Of a stretch of DNA of 64,000 nt, positions 46,380 through 57,221 are shown one piece after another. Location of the stretch: the NCBI GenBank assembly GCA_019916065.1, contig CM034236.1:49938690-50002689 (forward strand). Reading direction: 5' to 3'. The notes beneath the pieces are model-generated. The model had not been told where the DNA came from, made no database searches, and worked only from the letters and a program-made list of their open reading frames with translations. The translations under genes were made by a program, and so were the position numbers. The first letter of the stretch is position 1; each line of letters begins with the position of its first letter. This DNA comes from Vitellaria paradoxa. Its lineage: Eukaryota; Streptophyta; Magnoliopsida; Ericales; Sapotaceae.

Positions 46380-46607
46380 TGTTAGATTATTTCTAGAATA
46401 TTTCTATATATATATATATATATCCTATCATAATTAGGATTACTATCTCATTCCTTATTTTGTATATCCAATCATAATTAGGATTACTATCTTCTATCAG
46501 GATTAGGATTATTGTTCTCTTATATAAAGGACCTTGTAGTCTTGTATTCATACACACAATCATCAATATTAATACATAATTCTTTTTCTCCTTCTTTTAT
46601 TTTAACA
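46380..46607 (+). repeat. LTR type A, 5' copy
   Basis: 228 bp, TGTTAGATTATT...TTTTAACA. It has a TATA-like CTTATATAAAGG about 80 bp before its end, and duplicated AATCATAATTAGGATTACTA phrases inside. Confidence 0.85.
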
Positions 46608-46620
46608 TGGTATCAGAGCA
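46608..46620 (+). promoter_or_regulatory. Primer-binding site for initiator tRNA-Met
   Basis: TGGTATCAGAGCA directly abuts the LTR end. It is complementary to the 3' end of plant initiator tRNA-Met, the usual minus-strand primer of Copia and TRIM elements. Confidence 0.85.
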
Positions 46621-46764
46621 TAAGGTTTACGACCCTGGATAGTTTGAACCTTTTCTCGATATTATGGCAGCGATCACTGCCATTGCTTATTCTCTTTCTA
46701 CTAGTCCTTACTCTTCCTTCCACAATTCACCACCTATTTTGTTATCTTGCTATACCAACTTTTC

Positions 46765-47870
46765 AACGTACTTCCTTGCGCCTTCAACGCGCCTCTCCGC
46801 GCCTCCTTCAACCTTTCAACACGCTTCCATGTGCCTTCAACCTTTCAACGTGCCTCTCGGCGCCTCCTGCAACGCGCTTCCATGCGCCTTCAACCTTTCA
46901 ACGTGCCTCTCGGTGCCTTCTTCAACGCGCTTCCATGCGCCTTCAACCTTTCAATGCGCCTCTCGGTGCTTCCTTCAACGCGCTTCCGTGCGCCTTCAAA
47001 CTTTCAACACGCCTCTCTGCGCCTCCTTCAATGCACCTTCGTGCACCTTCAACCTTTCAACGCGCCTCTCCGCGCCTCCTTCAACGCGCCTCCGTGCGCT
47101 TTCAACCTTTCAACGCGCCTCTCCGCACCTCCTTCAACGCACTTTCGTGCGCCTTCAACCTTTTAACGCGCCTCTTCGCGCCTTATTCAATGCGCCTCTT
47201 TTAGTGCGCTTTTCTGCGCCTCATTCAACGCGCTTTTCTGCACCCCATTCAACGCGTTTTTTTTGCGCCTTCTTCAACGCGCTTTTTTTCGCGCCTCATT
47301 CGACGCGTTTTTCTGCGTCTCATTCAACGTGCTTTTTTTCGCACCTCCTTCAACGCGCTTTTCTGCGCCGCCTTCAACGCGCTTTTCTGCGCCTTATTCA
47401 ACGCGCTTTTTTTCGCGCCTCCTTCAACGCGCTTTTCTCAACGCGCGTCTCCGCACCTCCTTCAACGCACTTTCGTGCGCCTTCAACCTTTTAACGCGCC
47501 TCTTCGCGCCTTATTCAATGCGCCTCTTTTAGTGCGCTTTTCTGCGCCTCATTCAACGCGCTTTTCTGCACTCCATTCAACGCGCTTTTTTGCGCCTTCT
47601 TCAACGCGCTTTTTTTCGCGCCTCATTCGACGCGTTTTTCTGCGTCTCATTCAATGTGTTTTTTTTCGCACCTCCTTCAACGCGCTTTTCTGCGCCGCCT
47701 TCAACGCGCTTTTCTGCGCCTTATTCAACGCGCTTTTTTTCGCGCCTCCTTCAACGCGCTTTTCTGCGCCGTCTTCAACGCGCTTTTTTTTCGCGCCTCA
47801 TTCAACGCGCTTCAATGCGCCTTTAACCTTTCAACGCGTTTTTCTGTACCTCCATCAACGTGTTTTTCAT
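46765..47870 (+). repeat. CT-rich minisatellite in internal region A
   Basis: About 1.1 kb of variants of a roughly 24-40-bp unit built on CTTCAACGCGC plus TTTTCTGCGCC or CTCTCCGCGCC. All three forward frames stay open for long distances (for example 46664-47494 and 46512-47204), giving repetitive Phe-Asn-Ala / Ser-Thr-Arg peptides. This follows from the repeat and need not mean translation. A higher-order duplication of about 328 bp is present (47121-47448 and 47449-47776). The preceding leader encodes MAAITAIAYSLSTSPYSS, which resembles a Copia gag start. Confidence 0.85.
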
Positions 47871-47991
47871 ATGAACTCCGTTGCTCAGACTGCTAATTTA
47901 TTTTTCAAACCTCTCCCTCCTGGACGATTTCATAAATTGGTTTCCAAACTCAAGTTGGTCTCTCCTATACCTCCTTGAGTTTGTCGGGGGG
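47871..47991 (+). pseudogene. Copia pol 3' terminal remnant and polypurine tract
   Basis: The frame reads SVAQTANLFFKPLPPGRF then HKLVSKLKL, matching the very end of Copia RNase H (..ADIFTKPLP..F..L..KL). A stop follows, then a short G-rich tract immediately before the second LTR A. It shows that this non-autonomous element derives from a Copia ancestor by internal deletion. Confidence 0.7.
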
Positions 47992-48198
47992 TGTTAGATT
48001 ATTTCTAGAATATTTCTATATATATATATATATATATCCTATCATAATTAGGATTACTATCTCATTCCTTATTTTGTATATCCAATCATAATTAGGATTA
48101 CTATCTTCTATCAGGATTAGGATTATTGTTCTCTTATATAAAGGACCTTGTAGTCTTGTATTCATACACACAATCATCAATATTAATACATAATTCTT
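47992..48198 (+). repeat. LTR type A, 3' copy (truncated)
   Basis: Matches the 5' LTR A over its first 207 bp, apart from one extra TA unit, and stops at CATAATTCTT. The last 20 or so bp, including the terminal CA, are missing. They are replaced by a patch (ATAAGATATAGAAA, 48201-48214) that matches the start of LTR type B (48400-48413), followed by the tail of internal region B. Confidence 0.85.
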
Positions 48199-48214
48199 AT
48201 ATAAGATATAGAAA

Positions 48215-48388
48215 AGGCGCGTTAGTAGATTTGGACTCGTGATCTTATGGCGTCTAATTAAATCTATGTTCATGATCTCTCAAGGCGTGTAATCTCTCAA
48301 AGCTACAGCATATTCGTGACTGCTTTCCAGTTCTTAGTCTCCAAACTCAAGTTGGTATCTAATTTTCCATCTTGAGTTTGAGGGAGGG
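48215..48388 (+). repeat. Duplicated tail of internal region B with polypurine tract
   Basis: Identical by eye to 49202-49375, offset exactly 987 bp, and ending in the polypurine-like GAGTTTGAGGGAGGG before the LTR. It is the 3' end of an upstream internal B copy whose front half is missing. Confidence 0.8.
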
Positions 48389-48621
48389 TGTTGACATAAA
48401 TAAGATATAGAAATTTAGAAATTATAATTAGGAAATTCTTTTCCTTTTCATTATAGGTTTTTTTATAGTTTCATATTCCTATTCTAATTTAGTTTTCTAT
48501 TTTTATTTTGATTCTACTTTGGCACCTCTATAAATAGGGTTGCTATTCTATTGTATTCAAAATACACACATCAATACAATTCTTTTCTTTTCAATATTTT
48601 ATTTCTTCTTTTATTTCAACA
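48389..48621 (+). repeat. LTR type B, first copy
   Basis: 233 bp, TGTTGACATAAATAAG...TTTCAACA, with TATA-like CTCTATAAATAGGG. It is followed by the tRNA-iMet primer-binding site TGGTATCAGAGCC (48622-48634). Confidence 0.85.
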
Positions 48622-49375
48622 TGGTATCAGAGCCTATGGTTTTTGATCCTGGGTAGACTAGATATCCAACAACCACATCTTTGGTCGCCAGTGTTGCCCT
48701 TCCTGGTGTCGCCGCTGCCTCCGCTGCTCCTCTACCCAATTTCATATCATTTTTTGTTTATTCCTATATCTAGTTTTTTTTTTTGGAATTTTTAAATTTC
48801 AAGTTTTTCTTTTGGAGATACTTCTTGTTACATCAGTTTTTCAATTGAAGACCCTGATCACTCTGTTGGAGACATGCACAAGTTATCTTGCGCTTTTGGC
48901 TTTTGAGTTTCTCTTTTGGAGATATTTATTGCTGCTTCAGTTTCTCTATTGAAGACCCCAATCACACGTTTGGAGACATGGACATGCTATTTTGCGCTTT
49001 TAGCTTTGCGCATCTTGGCCATTCAACACGTTTCCCCCTGATTTACATTTTTGTGACCTCGAGGCTCGTTAGTAGATTTTGGCTTGTAATCTACATTTTT
49101 TGTGACCTCGAGGCACGTTAGTAGATTTGGGTTCGTGATCTACGTTTTTGTGTCCTCGAGTCTCATTAGTAGATTTGGATCTACGTTTTTTTGTGATCTC
49201 GAGGCGCGTTAGTAGATTTGGACTCGTGATCTTATGGCGTCTAATTAAATCTATGTTCATGATCTCTCAAGGCGTGTAATCTCTCAAAGCTACAGCATAT
49301 TCGTGACTGCTTTCCAGTTCTTAGTCTCCAAACTCAAGTTGGTATCTAATTTTCCATCTTGAGTTTGAGGGAGGG
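48622..49375 (+). other. Internal region B with two short tandem arrays
   Basis: Starts with the primer-binding site and a Copia-like leader (GGTTTTTGATCCTGGGTAG) parallel to that of region A. It then has a segment of about 95-100 bp in two copies (about 48810-48900 and 48905-49010, sharing TTTTGGAGATA and ATTGAAGACCC). A unit of about 50 bp follows in four copies (about 49051-49230, sharing CGAGGCNCGTTAGTAGATTT). No gag or pol gene is present. It ends in a polypurine tract. Confidence 0.75.
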
Positions 49376-49608
49376 TGTTGACATAAATAAGATATAGAAA
49401 TTTAGAAATTATAATTAGGAAATTCTTTTCCTTTTCATTATAGGTTTTTTTATAGTTTCATATTCCTATTCTAATTTAGTTTTCTATTTTTATTTTGATT
49501 CTACTTTGGCACCTCTATAAATAGGGTTGCTATTCTATTGTATTCAAAATACACACATCAATACAATTCTTTTCTTTTCAATATTTTATTTCTTCTTTTA
49601 TTTCAACA
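49376..49608 (+). repeat. LTR type B, second copy (right end of element)
   Basis: 233 bp, identical by eye to 48389-48621; ends TTTCAACA and is followed by the target duplication AAACT. Confidence 0.85.
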
Positions 49609-49613
49609 AAACT

Positions 49614-52600
49614 TTTGAGCAATGCAAAAGGGACCAGCGCAAGGCCGGTGATTAGCATTTTGGTGGTATGTTGGGTTACCTAAAAATAAAATGGGATCAA
49701 CCATATGATCTAATAAAATGGAAGAAACTTATTCTCACAGCTCATAGCTGCAACAATAGTTTGTTTGCTTTCTCCATCTATAAAAGCCAGTTAAATATGT
49801 CAGAAGTGCCGGTGCACCAAAAAAAACCGTATAAATTGAAAATCGAATCAATCAAATCACGTCGGTTTGGTTGAGTTTAATTTGAATATATATCAAATCA
49901 GTTTAATTTTGAATTAAAAAAATAACAACTCAATATTTTCAGTTTGATTCTCGAATTAATAGATAAAAAATCAAATCGAACCAAAACCGAACAAAAAATA
50001 ATTCAACCCGAACCAATTCAAAAAATATAATATATAATTATTTAACATATATTATATAATATAAATATCATTATATAACATTATTTATAAAACAATTTTT
50101 TTTATTTGAAACTGATTAAAATAGTTAGCGTTAGCTTTTTCTTCTGTATACAGGTGACACCTTTTAATGCCTTCATTTATGGGTTCTAGCGGCATGAGTT
50201 ACAGTCGAAAAATGAACAGTTGAGATTTGTTTGCACTTCAATAACATGTGACATTTGACATTCTACATTAATTATGCTTCAATCAGATTTTTTAAATTTT
50301 TATTTTTATTTTAAAAATAATTTTAATTAAAATAAATTAGAACTATTGGATTAAATGCAAACAAATCTTAGCCGTTTATTTCTCACTACACCCCCTAGAA
50401 CCCCTCATTTATACACTCAACCAAAAACAAATTATTAGTTGTGGTATGGGCAATTTATCATAATCTACATGTCTTGATAAACTGCCGAATGATATTATAT
50501 ATAAGATATATGATTATATACAATATTAGTATATTATAATATTTATAGTATTATATTAATATATAATATATTATTTATTTGAATACTTAAGATTCGAAAA
50601 TAAATAAAACGGGTCAACTCGAGCCGACTTGACCTAACCTGATTTAAGTCAATCTGAAAATCGAAACGACTCAACCCGATATTTTCAGTTTGATTTGGTT
50701 CGGTTCTAAATTAAAATCAGTTTAATTTCAAGTCCAATTTTCAAGAATCGAAAAAAATCAATTCGATTCTGAGTTAGGTAAGAAACTAAATCAAATCAAC
50801 CGATGCACACTCCTAGTTAGATGTCTAAAACTAAAATTTCATTAAAAGAGTTGCATCCGGAACGCCTCTACCCCCAGCATTTTAAGATTGATTCACGTCA
50901 CATGGTTAAACTTTTTTTTTTTTTTTTTTGGTAATTAAACATGGTTAAACTTTAGGGTTCGCATAATGGTTAGAAAGTGGAAATTTTAAGAAATGTGAAA
51001 GATGGGTGAATAAGAGTGCGTTTGGAAGTGGAAAAAAAAAAGATGAATTTTTAACAACTTTTACTTTTTTTTTTTATTTGGCTGAGTTATTAAAATTTTT
51101 TAAAAAATTTTCCAACTTTTTACCAGACAACTAAAAGATATTAAAAGTTATCAAAATTTTTATCAAATATCTAAAAATTATTAAAAGTTATTAAATGTTT
51201 TTTATTTATTTTATCAAACACGTAAAAATTTACACCTAATAATTTTTGTCAAAAAACCGTTAAAAATTCTCAAAAATTTCGCTTCCAATAGCACTCTAAA
51301 TGTTGAATGAATCTCTCCGCACATATGGATCAGTGCATGGTTTGCGAGCGTGGACTTATTCAAAGGTAGATAGAGAGGTACCGTAAGGAAGTGCAATACA
51401 AGAGACACCTCTTATCTAGATCTCCAACTTTAAGAAGGGTAACTTTTTGGCATCGTTTGATTTATAAATAAATAATAAAAAATTTTATAAATCTTTATAA
51501 ATTTTATATTATATTAACTTTTTTTTTTATTGCATGTATTACGAATTTTTAATTTATCACATTTATTATGACTACAAACACATCCTTTATGAGTCAAACG
51601 GAACTTGCCTTTAGTTAAATAAAAACCCAAGGGTCCCTCTACTCATTTCTTGATGGCTACTTTAAGACGAAGAACTTTATGGGTGGCAGTGGTATAATTA
51701 AAAGATCCAGTTGAAATCTGGTCCCAGTACAAACAAATTAAAACATAAAAGAAAAATATATATTAATAATAAAAAGCTAGTCTCAGCTGCAAGAAGCCTC
51801 TAATTGCACGCACGTGCTTTGCCACCTCTGAAAGTTAATTAATTAGAGACCAACGGGTAGTGAACCGAAGACAAGAAGAAATGCATTGGCTTAACTTCGA
51901 TTAATGGACTCAGCCGAGTCTTAAGGCAGGAATTAGTCAAAAACATGCTTTGTTTAATTATGTTACGAGTTACGTACTCACAATATGATATTACTCGTTT
52001 TGAATTCAATTAAAGTATAGTGCGGAAATCTTTTAAGAAGTTATTTATTATAATGCCAGTTTCGTTTAAATACACTTAGACTTTGTTTGATTTATTGTAC
52101 ACTTTTAAAAATCTCTAAAAATTTTTAAAAATTATTTACTTTTTATTTTATTACATTAATTATGAACCCATAATTTATCTCATTTTTTATCACTCCAAAC
52201 ACATCTTTAATCCTGTAACATGTAAAAGAATATAGTACTTACAGAACTTTAAAATATATTACACCATAAAAATGTTGAATTATACATCTATAGTACTTCC
52301 TCTACTTGGACGAAGGGGACAGAAATATTTTACAGTACCTTAGTGGTAACTCATGATTAATCTTTTATTGACCTACTTACATTGCTATTCATTTGTCATA
52401 AATTATATGCGATTTTGTAACGAATTTTGTCTATAGGCTTGACATGCTCATATTGCCATTGATTTGTCATAAATTATAGAAGTAATGATGCTCTCTAATT
52501 TTTGCGTAGTAATTGGATTATGGAGATAAGTAATGTTATAAGATAATACATATAATTTGGATATAACAAAGATTTGCTCTTTTGTTATTTAATTGATGAG

Positions 52601-55600
52601 ATGGGAGATGAGATAAAAGATTTAATTTGATAAAAAAATTAACAAAAAAAATGATTTTAATTTAAAAAAGAAATAATCCAGATGATAGAATATACAATAT
52701 CACCTTAAGCATTCCTCTATTTTGGGAAATTCACTCCGAATTTCATACCCAAATCAGTTTTGCATAATCAAATATGGGATAGAGTAAGTTCCACGAATAT
52801 TTAATTCAATACTTCTTCCAAATACCCAATCAAGCACGCTGCCATGGGGAAGTTTCCGCAAAGCAAGTTTCGGATTCTCAGTCCCATGGGATATGTATAA
52901 ATTTGAATTGAAGTGGGTGTCAGTCCCTCATGACTCGATGAGAATGACAATTCATTTGAGTTTTATATATGCAAGAAAAAAGGAAGAGGCCATGCCAATC
53001 ATATCGCTTAAAAATTGAAGTCTGGCTTGGTAATTATATGCCTTGACTGTTTTACAAGACATTGGTTTCCCTCAACCTTGTGGGGTTCGAGGAGCTGGTT
53101 GCACATTTGGCTCAAAAAGAGGCTAGTGTTTATCAAAAAAATTTAGCGCTTTAATTAGGCAATTATAACAAAACAAAAGGTTCATGTGTTTTACTCTTAT
53201 CTTCCTGCATTTAATAAATAATTCTTTTTGAAGTGTGAAAACTGAAATTAAAAAATAAAATATATTTAACATTTTACTTAAAAAGGGCAGTTCAGTATGG
53301 ACAACAAGATGGGGGCTTGAACAGAGAAGTGCTTTCCATTCTGAACTAGATAGAGTAGTGGATAATAAGATGGGGGGTTGAGCAGAGAAGTGCTTCCCAT
53401 TCTGAGCTGGATAGAGGATGTGTTTGAAATTGTATAAAATTATAAAAATTAATGTCTTGTATTTTGTACAGTGAATAGAAAATTTAAATTTTACTATCTC
53501 GTAATTCGTATTTATAGAAATTTATAAAATTTTATATTATTTTGTGAAACTCCAAACAGACCCACAGTAATTCTAGAGTCGAATATATCTTCCCAGTGTT
53601 CCACCTCTGCATAGGTTTAATGGCAATAATGGTACTCCACGACTTTGGTTCATAAAGGTGGCAAATTTCTCAGCTTTAGCTAGGTCAAAAATTAACTTTA
53701 CGTACGGAATATTTGATTGGCCAATATTAATTAAAATTTATTAATTTTTATTAATTTTTTTATATTTTTTTAATTAAATTTTACTATATATTACTTTTAC
53801 ATTAAATTTTTATACTTCTATTATATTTTTTTGTTCAACTTCTATCAACCAAGCACTCAAAAGAAATTAGACCGATGTGACATCCTGAAAGCGGACAGCA
53901 CAGCGTATCCTCCACGTCACAGGTACCCGCAGTGCTGTTTTTTTCGAATGAGAGAAATTGTCGTTTTTGAAATAATAAAAAAAAAGATAAAATAAAATAA
54001 ATTATAAATTAATAAGTTATATAATAAAATAAAAAATAATAAATTTTAAATTATTTTTTAAAATTTTTATAAAAAAGGACGCTTTAATATATATTATTGC
54101 TATTTTGGATCGACTAATAAAAAAAACGTAGAGAATAGGCAAATGACGACTTGACCTATTATTAATCGTCTGTTTGCAGTCCCAGAATGGAATGGAAGTC
54201 CACCTCTTCCTTTCTTTTTGTTTCTCTAGCTTTTTTTTGCCTCTTGTTTTTGCTCTTTACTTTTGTATGTATCTTTTTTTAAGCGTGCATTACAAATTTT
54301 AGGCCATGTTTGACTATTAAAAGGTAATTTATTTTTTAATTTTTTTGTTTTATGCATCTTTTTTATTAAAATTTAATTTTCTTCAGAAGTTATGATTTTT
54401 TCGGCCTATTAATCGTATTTACAAAAAAAAAACAATTGAAATATTCATTTTTCGGATAATAACTAAAAACATAAATTTTTCATTATTTTTTTAAAATGGG
54501 TAACTTTTATCCAAAGATCATGAATTTTTTTTTTTAATGAATGCGATTAACACTTCTAGATATTATACTTTCTTAAAATAAAATTAAAGTTTGGTAAAAA
54601 AAAGTTATATAAGGCAAAAAAAAAAAAAGTTAAAAAAAAATTAAAAATTAGCTTCGTACCCAAACCAAGCCCACATTAATATTTTTGGGATGGGGAAAGG
54701 GATCTTCAGGGGCTCGAATTCAGGAGGTAAGCGGCTGAAAAAGGGTTTTTCACCACATAAGCTGTAAGCAACACTCGAATCAAGCCAACCTTACTGGAAA
54801 AACATTTAACCAAATTACTATAAAGTGAAAATCCCCTAGGATGGGATGGGCTTCCCTGCAACAGATATTAAAAATTTTCCTGGACAGCTTTAATAATATG
54901 ATAAATAGCATCTCTAGCACAATCTAAATCGTTTGTTAACGCTGGGACCAACACATGATCAACGACCTAGCTAGATGCACTATTCCCGCCAATAAGCAGG
55001 CTTTTCCTTTGATAGAATCCAAAAGAATGAGCCCTCGGCTTTGCACAGTGGGCCTCGTTTACATTGAGTTACATTCGTTGTGTTTCGACTTGTTTAAATT
55101 TGTAGAGATTGTAGTCTTGTAATTCGTATTGTGAGTAAAAAATTTAAATTTTGTAGAGATTTGTACATGTTTAGAGTATTCAAAATACCCCATAATACTT
55201 AAACCCGAAATAATAGCAGCTTAAGAGCAGTTATTTTTGAGCAGAGATTATGTGAGTTAAGAAAAAAAAAAACAGTATTTAAGCATATAAAATATAAGTT
55301 ATGTTAAAGAGATAATACGCGAATGGCCTAAGATAGAAAGTTGCCTTGGTCAAGGGGCGGTGCAGTGAAAGAAAATTTATACAAGACAGATACATCATCT
55401 ACAGCAAGGTTGTGTGCTTGGCTCAAAACCAAGCTAACTTGGGGCGCTATATATCTACTTTGAAAATTCCCAGCCGAAAATGGAGATAGCGTGCTTCGCC
55501 TAAAGGCTTCCCAATTTTGGGATGAGAGGGACATCGATCTTTGGTATCTCATGGCCTTTGTACAACAGGATAGTTTGAAATTTTTTCTAGTAGTTATGCT

Positions 55601-56335
55601 CCTACAAATATTCCTTGACCTCCCGGGCATTGTTTTTTTCCATTCTCCGTTTCATTCAAATTTTAACCTAACCAACTCCAAAAAATAAAATAAAATAAAA
55701 TGAAAATTAAAAAAAATGTGCTTTTGCATTGCAGCCAAAACCATAGGCAATGCACAATTTTTTCACACAATGGGCTTGATTTCAAATTAAACATACTTGG
55801 TTTTGCTTTCTACCATTGGCATAAATGCTTTGCTTGGAACTTGGAGGACAAAAAATGGAAAGGAAGAGAGAGAAAAATAAAAAGAAAAGAGAAGAGAAAA
55901 TGGAGAAAAATTATATTAAATGTCCTTACGATTGTTTTTTTCACTCTCTCTCCAAATCCAACAACCAAACAAAGAGGAGAAAGAATTTTCATTTTTTCCC
56001 CCCATCTTTTCTATTTTTCTCTCCAAATTAAATAAAGCCAAGTGTGTATCTATTTTTGTGCATCCCTTTTTGGGCTATTCACCCGTCTTAAACTTAAGAG
56101 TAGCCCGATTCTTAAGTCTTGGATTGTAGCGTAACCTTAGCTTATCACTTATGTCGAGCTGTGCCACCACTGGCGCCGTACCCCTTGGGATAAGTTTTCC
56201 ACCGAGTATGGGCTTCCTTCAGTAGTAATTCAATTGCAATCTGCCAACTCTTCCTTCAAGCAACATAAAAAGATCAATTTTATATCTGTTTTGTGACCAT
56301 TACATCCCTCGAAGGCAAATTCTCCCAAACATATA
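49614..56335. other. AT-rich intergenic DNA with TE remnants
   Basis: No gene was recognised. It includes a decayed TIR-like element (49808-50815), a GTTACTAAAAATT-type repeat (about 51005-51300), several copies of the short dispersed repeat (51445-51600, 52081-52205, 53408-53566, 55075-55195) and an AT-rich MITE-like block (53700-53860). A possible further MITE starts GGCCATGTTTGAC at 54302. The stretches 54680-55050 and 55310-55660 have more balanced composition and overlapping ORFs on both strands, but no recognisable product. Confidence 0.5.
49808..50815. mobile_element. Decayed element with GGTGCACC / GATGCACAC ends
   Basis: The two outer parts are rich in AATCGAACCAAA / GGTTTGGTTGAG-like phrases in opposite orientation and end in GGTGCACCAAAA (left) and CCGATGCACAC (right). 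This resembles a common class of plant inverted-repeat elements with such ends. The middle (about 50130-50450) is unrelated AT-rich sequence. No clean target duplication was found. Confidence 0.35.
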
Positions 56336-56779
56336 GGCCGCGTTTGTTTGCCGGACTTAAATATGAGATAAGGAAATATTATCCGTGAGTCCTACAAAAG
56401 TAAAGTTTGATTTGCAAATTTTTTATCTGGACACAATGTCCGTTCTGGATTATATATCCACTAAATGAACGGATTAAAAAACCGAGAAGGGATACTTAAT
56501 TAGCAAAAAGAAAAAAAAAAAAAAAAAACTAAGAGGGAATGCGATATTATTTATACCTCATTTCCGAATTTATTTCCCGCCAAGATCTAAAAGTTCAAAA
56601 TTATTTTTTGTCATATCACATGTTAAATTACATCTTTTATTCCACTTTATATCCCACCAACCAAATATAAAAAAAAATAATCCCATATAAAAAATTAATC
56701 TCATGTATATCTAATCTGATATATTATCTTATAGTATTATTTATACCCCATTATACAATCCGTCAAAACAAACATAACC
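56336..56779. mobile_element. Tourist-like (PIF/Harbinger) MITE, second copy
   Basis: Left end GGCCGCGTTTGTTTGCCGG; right end, reverse complemented, GGTTATGTTTGTTTTGACGG. ATA lies on each side (56333-56335, 56780-56782). The interior shares TATCCGTGAGTCC, AAGTTTGATTTGCAAA and TTATTCCACTTTATATCCCA with the elements at 10314 and 17258. Non-coding, 444 bp. Confidence 0.65.
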
Positions 56780-56925
56780 ATAATGTTCACTGTGAAATGT
56801 CAAGTCTCAACAATCTCAAATCCAGCACAATATTTATGTCCACAGCCAAATTTAGCATCCATGAAACAGCTGCTGGTCTAACACTTCTGGGCTACACTGC
56901 CTCGACTCACTCTCTCTTACACTCT

Positions 56926-56960
<35 letters not shown>

Positions 56961-57221
56961 CCTGCTTTAGTGGCCCTTCAAGCTTCACCATGAATCAGTG
57001 CTCAAAAATCTTGGAATCCTGATCTGTAAACAAATCCTCCAAACTAAAATCACATTTGCTTGGTATTACAAGTTTAAAACACCACAATGAGCCTCTATCC
57101 TACACATATTAGCCAAATTAAGTTTCCAAACTTCTGACATACAAAAAAGCAATTGAATCTTTTATTCAGCATCCATTTCAACATTTATTTGACTCCCCAG
57201 TCTGATTCATTTGTACAAAAG
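56780..57221. other. Intergenic region with (AC)n and oxidoreductase 3' UTR
   Basis: AC microsatellite at 56929-56957. The part nearest 57221 is probably the 3' UTR of the FAD oxidoreductase gene. No other gene seen. Confidence 0.5.

Larger units (their letters stand above)
46375..49613 (+). mobile_element. Chimeric Copia-derived TRIM/LARD with two LTR types and one target duplication
   Basis: The element at 46380-49608 is flanked by AAACT on both sides (46375-46379, 49609-49613). Order: LTR type A (46380-46607), primer-binding site, internal A with minisatellite, truncated LTR A (47992-48198), a 14-17-bp junction, tail of internal B, LTR type B (48389-48621), primer-binding site, internal B, LTR B (49376-49608). 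It encodes no gag-pol; only a Copia-like leader and the extreme 3' end of pol remain, so it depends on other Copia elements for mobility. LTR pairs look identical apart from TA-repeat length, implying a young insertion. Confidence 0.85.

Noticed and set aside
46512..47978. Long overlapping ORFs (230, 276, 167 codons) as protein genes
   Set aside because: They are three frames of the same stop-free minisatellite inside an LTR element; the peptides are pure repeat translations.
55328..55688. Overlapping ORFs on both strands (100 and 65 codons)
   Set aside because: Mutually exclusive frames, no domain recognised, no splice partner found; left as unassigned low-copy DNA.
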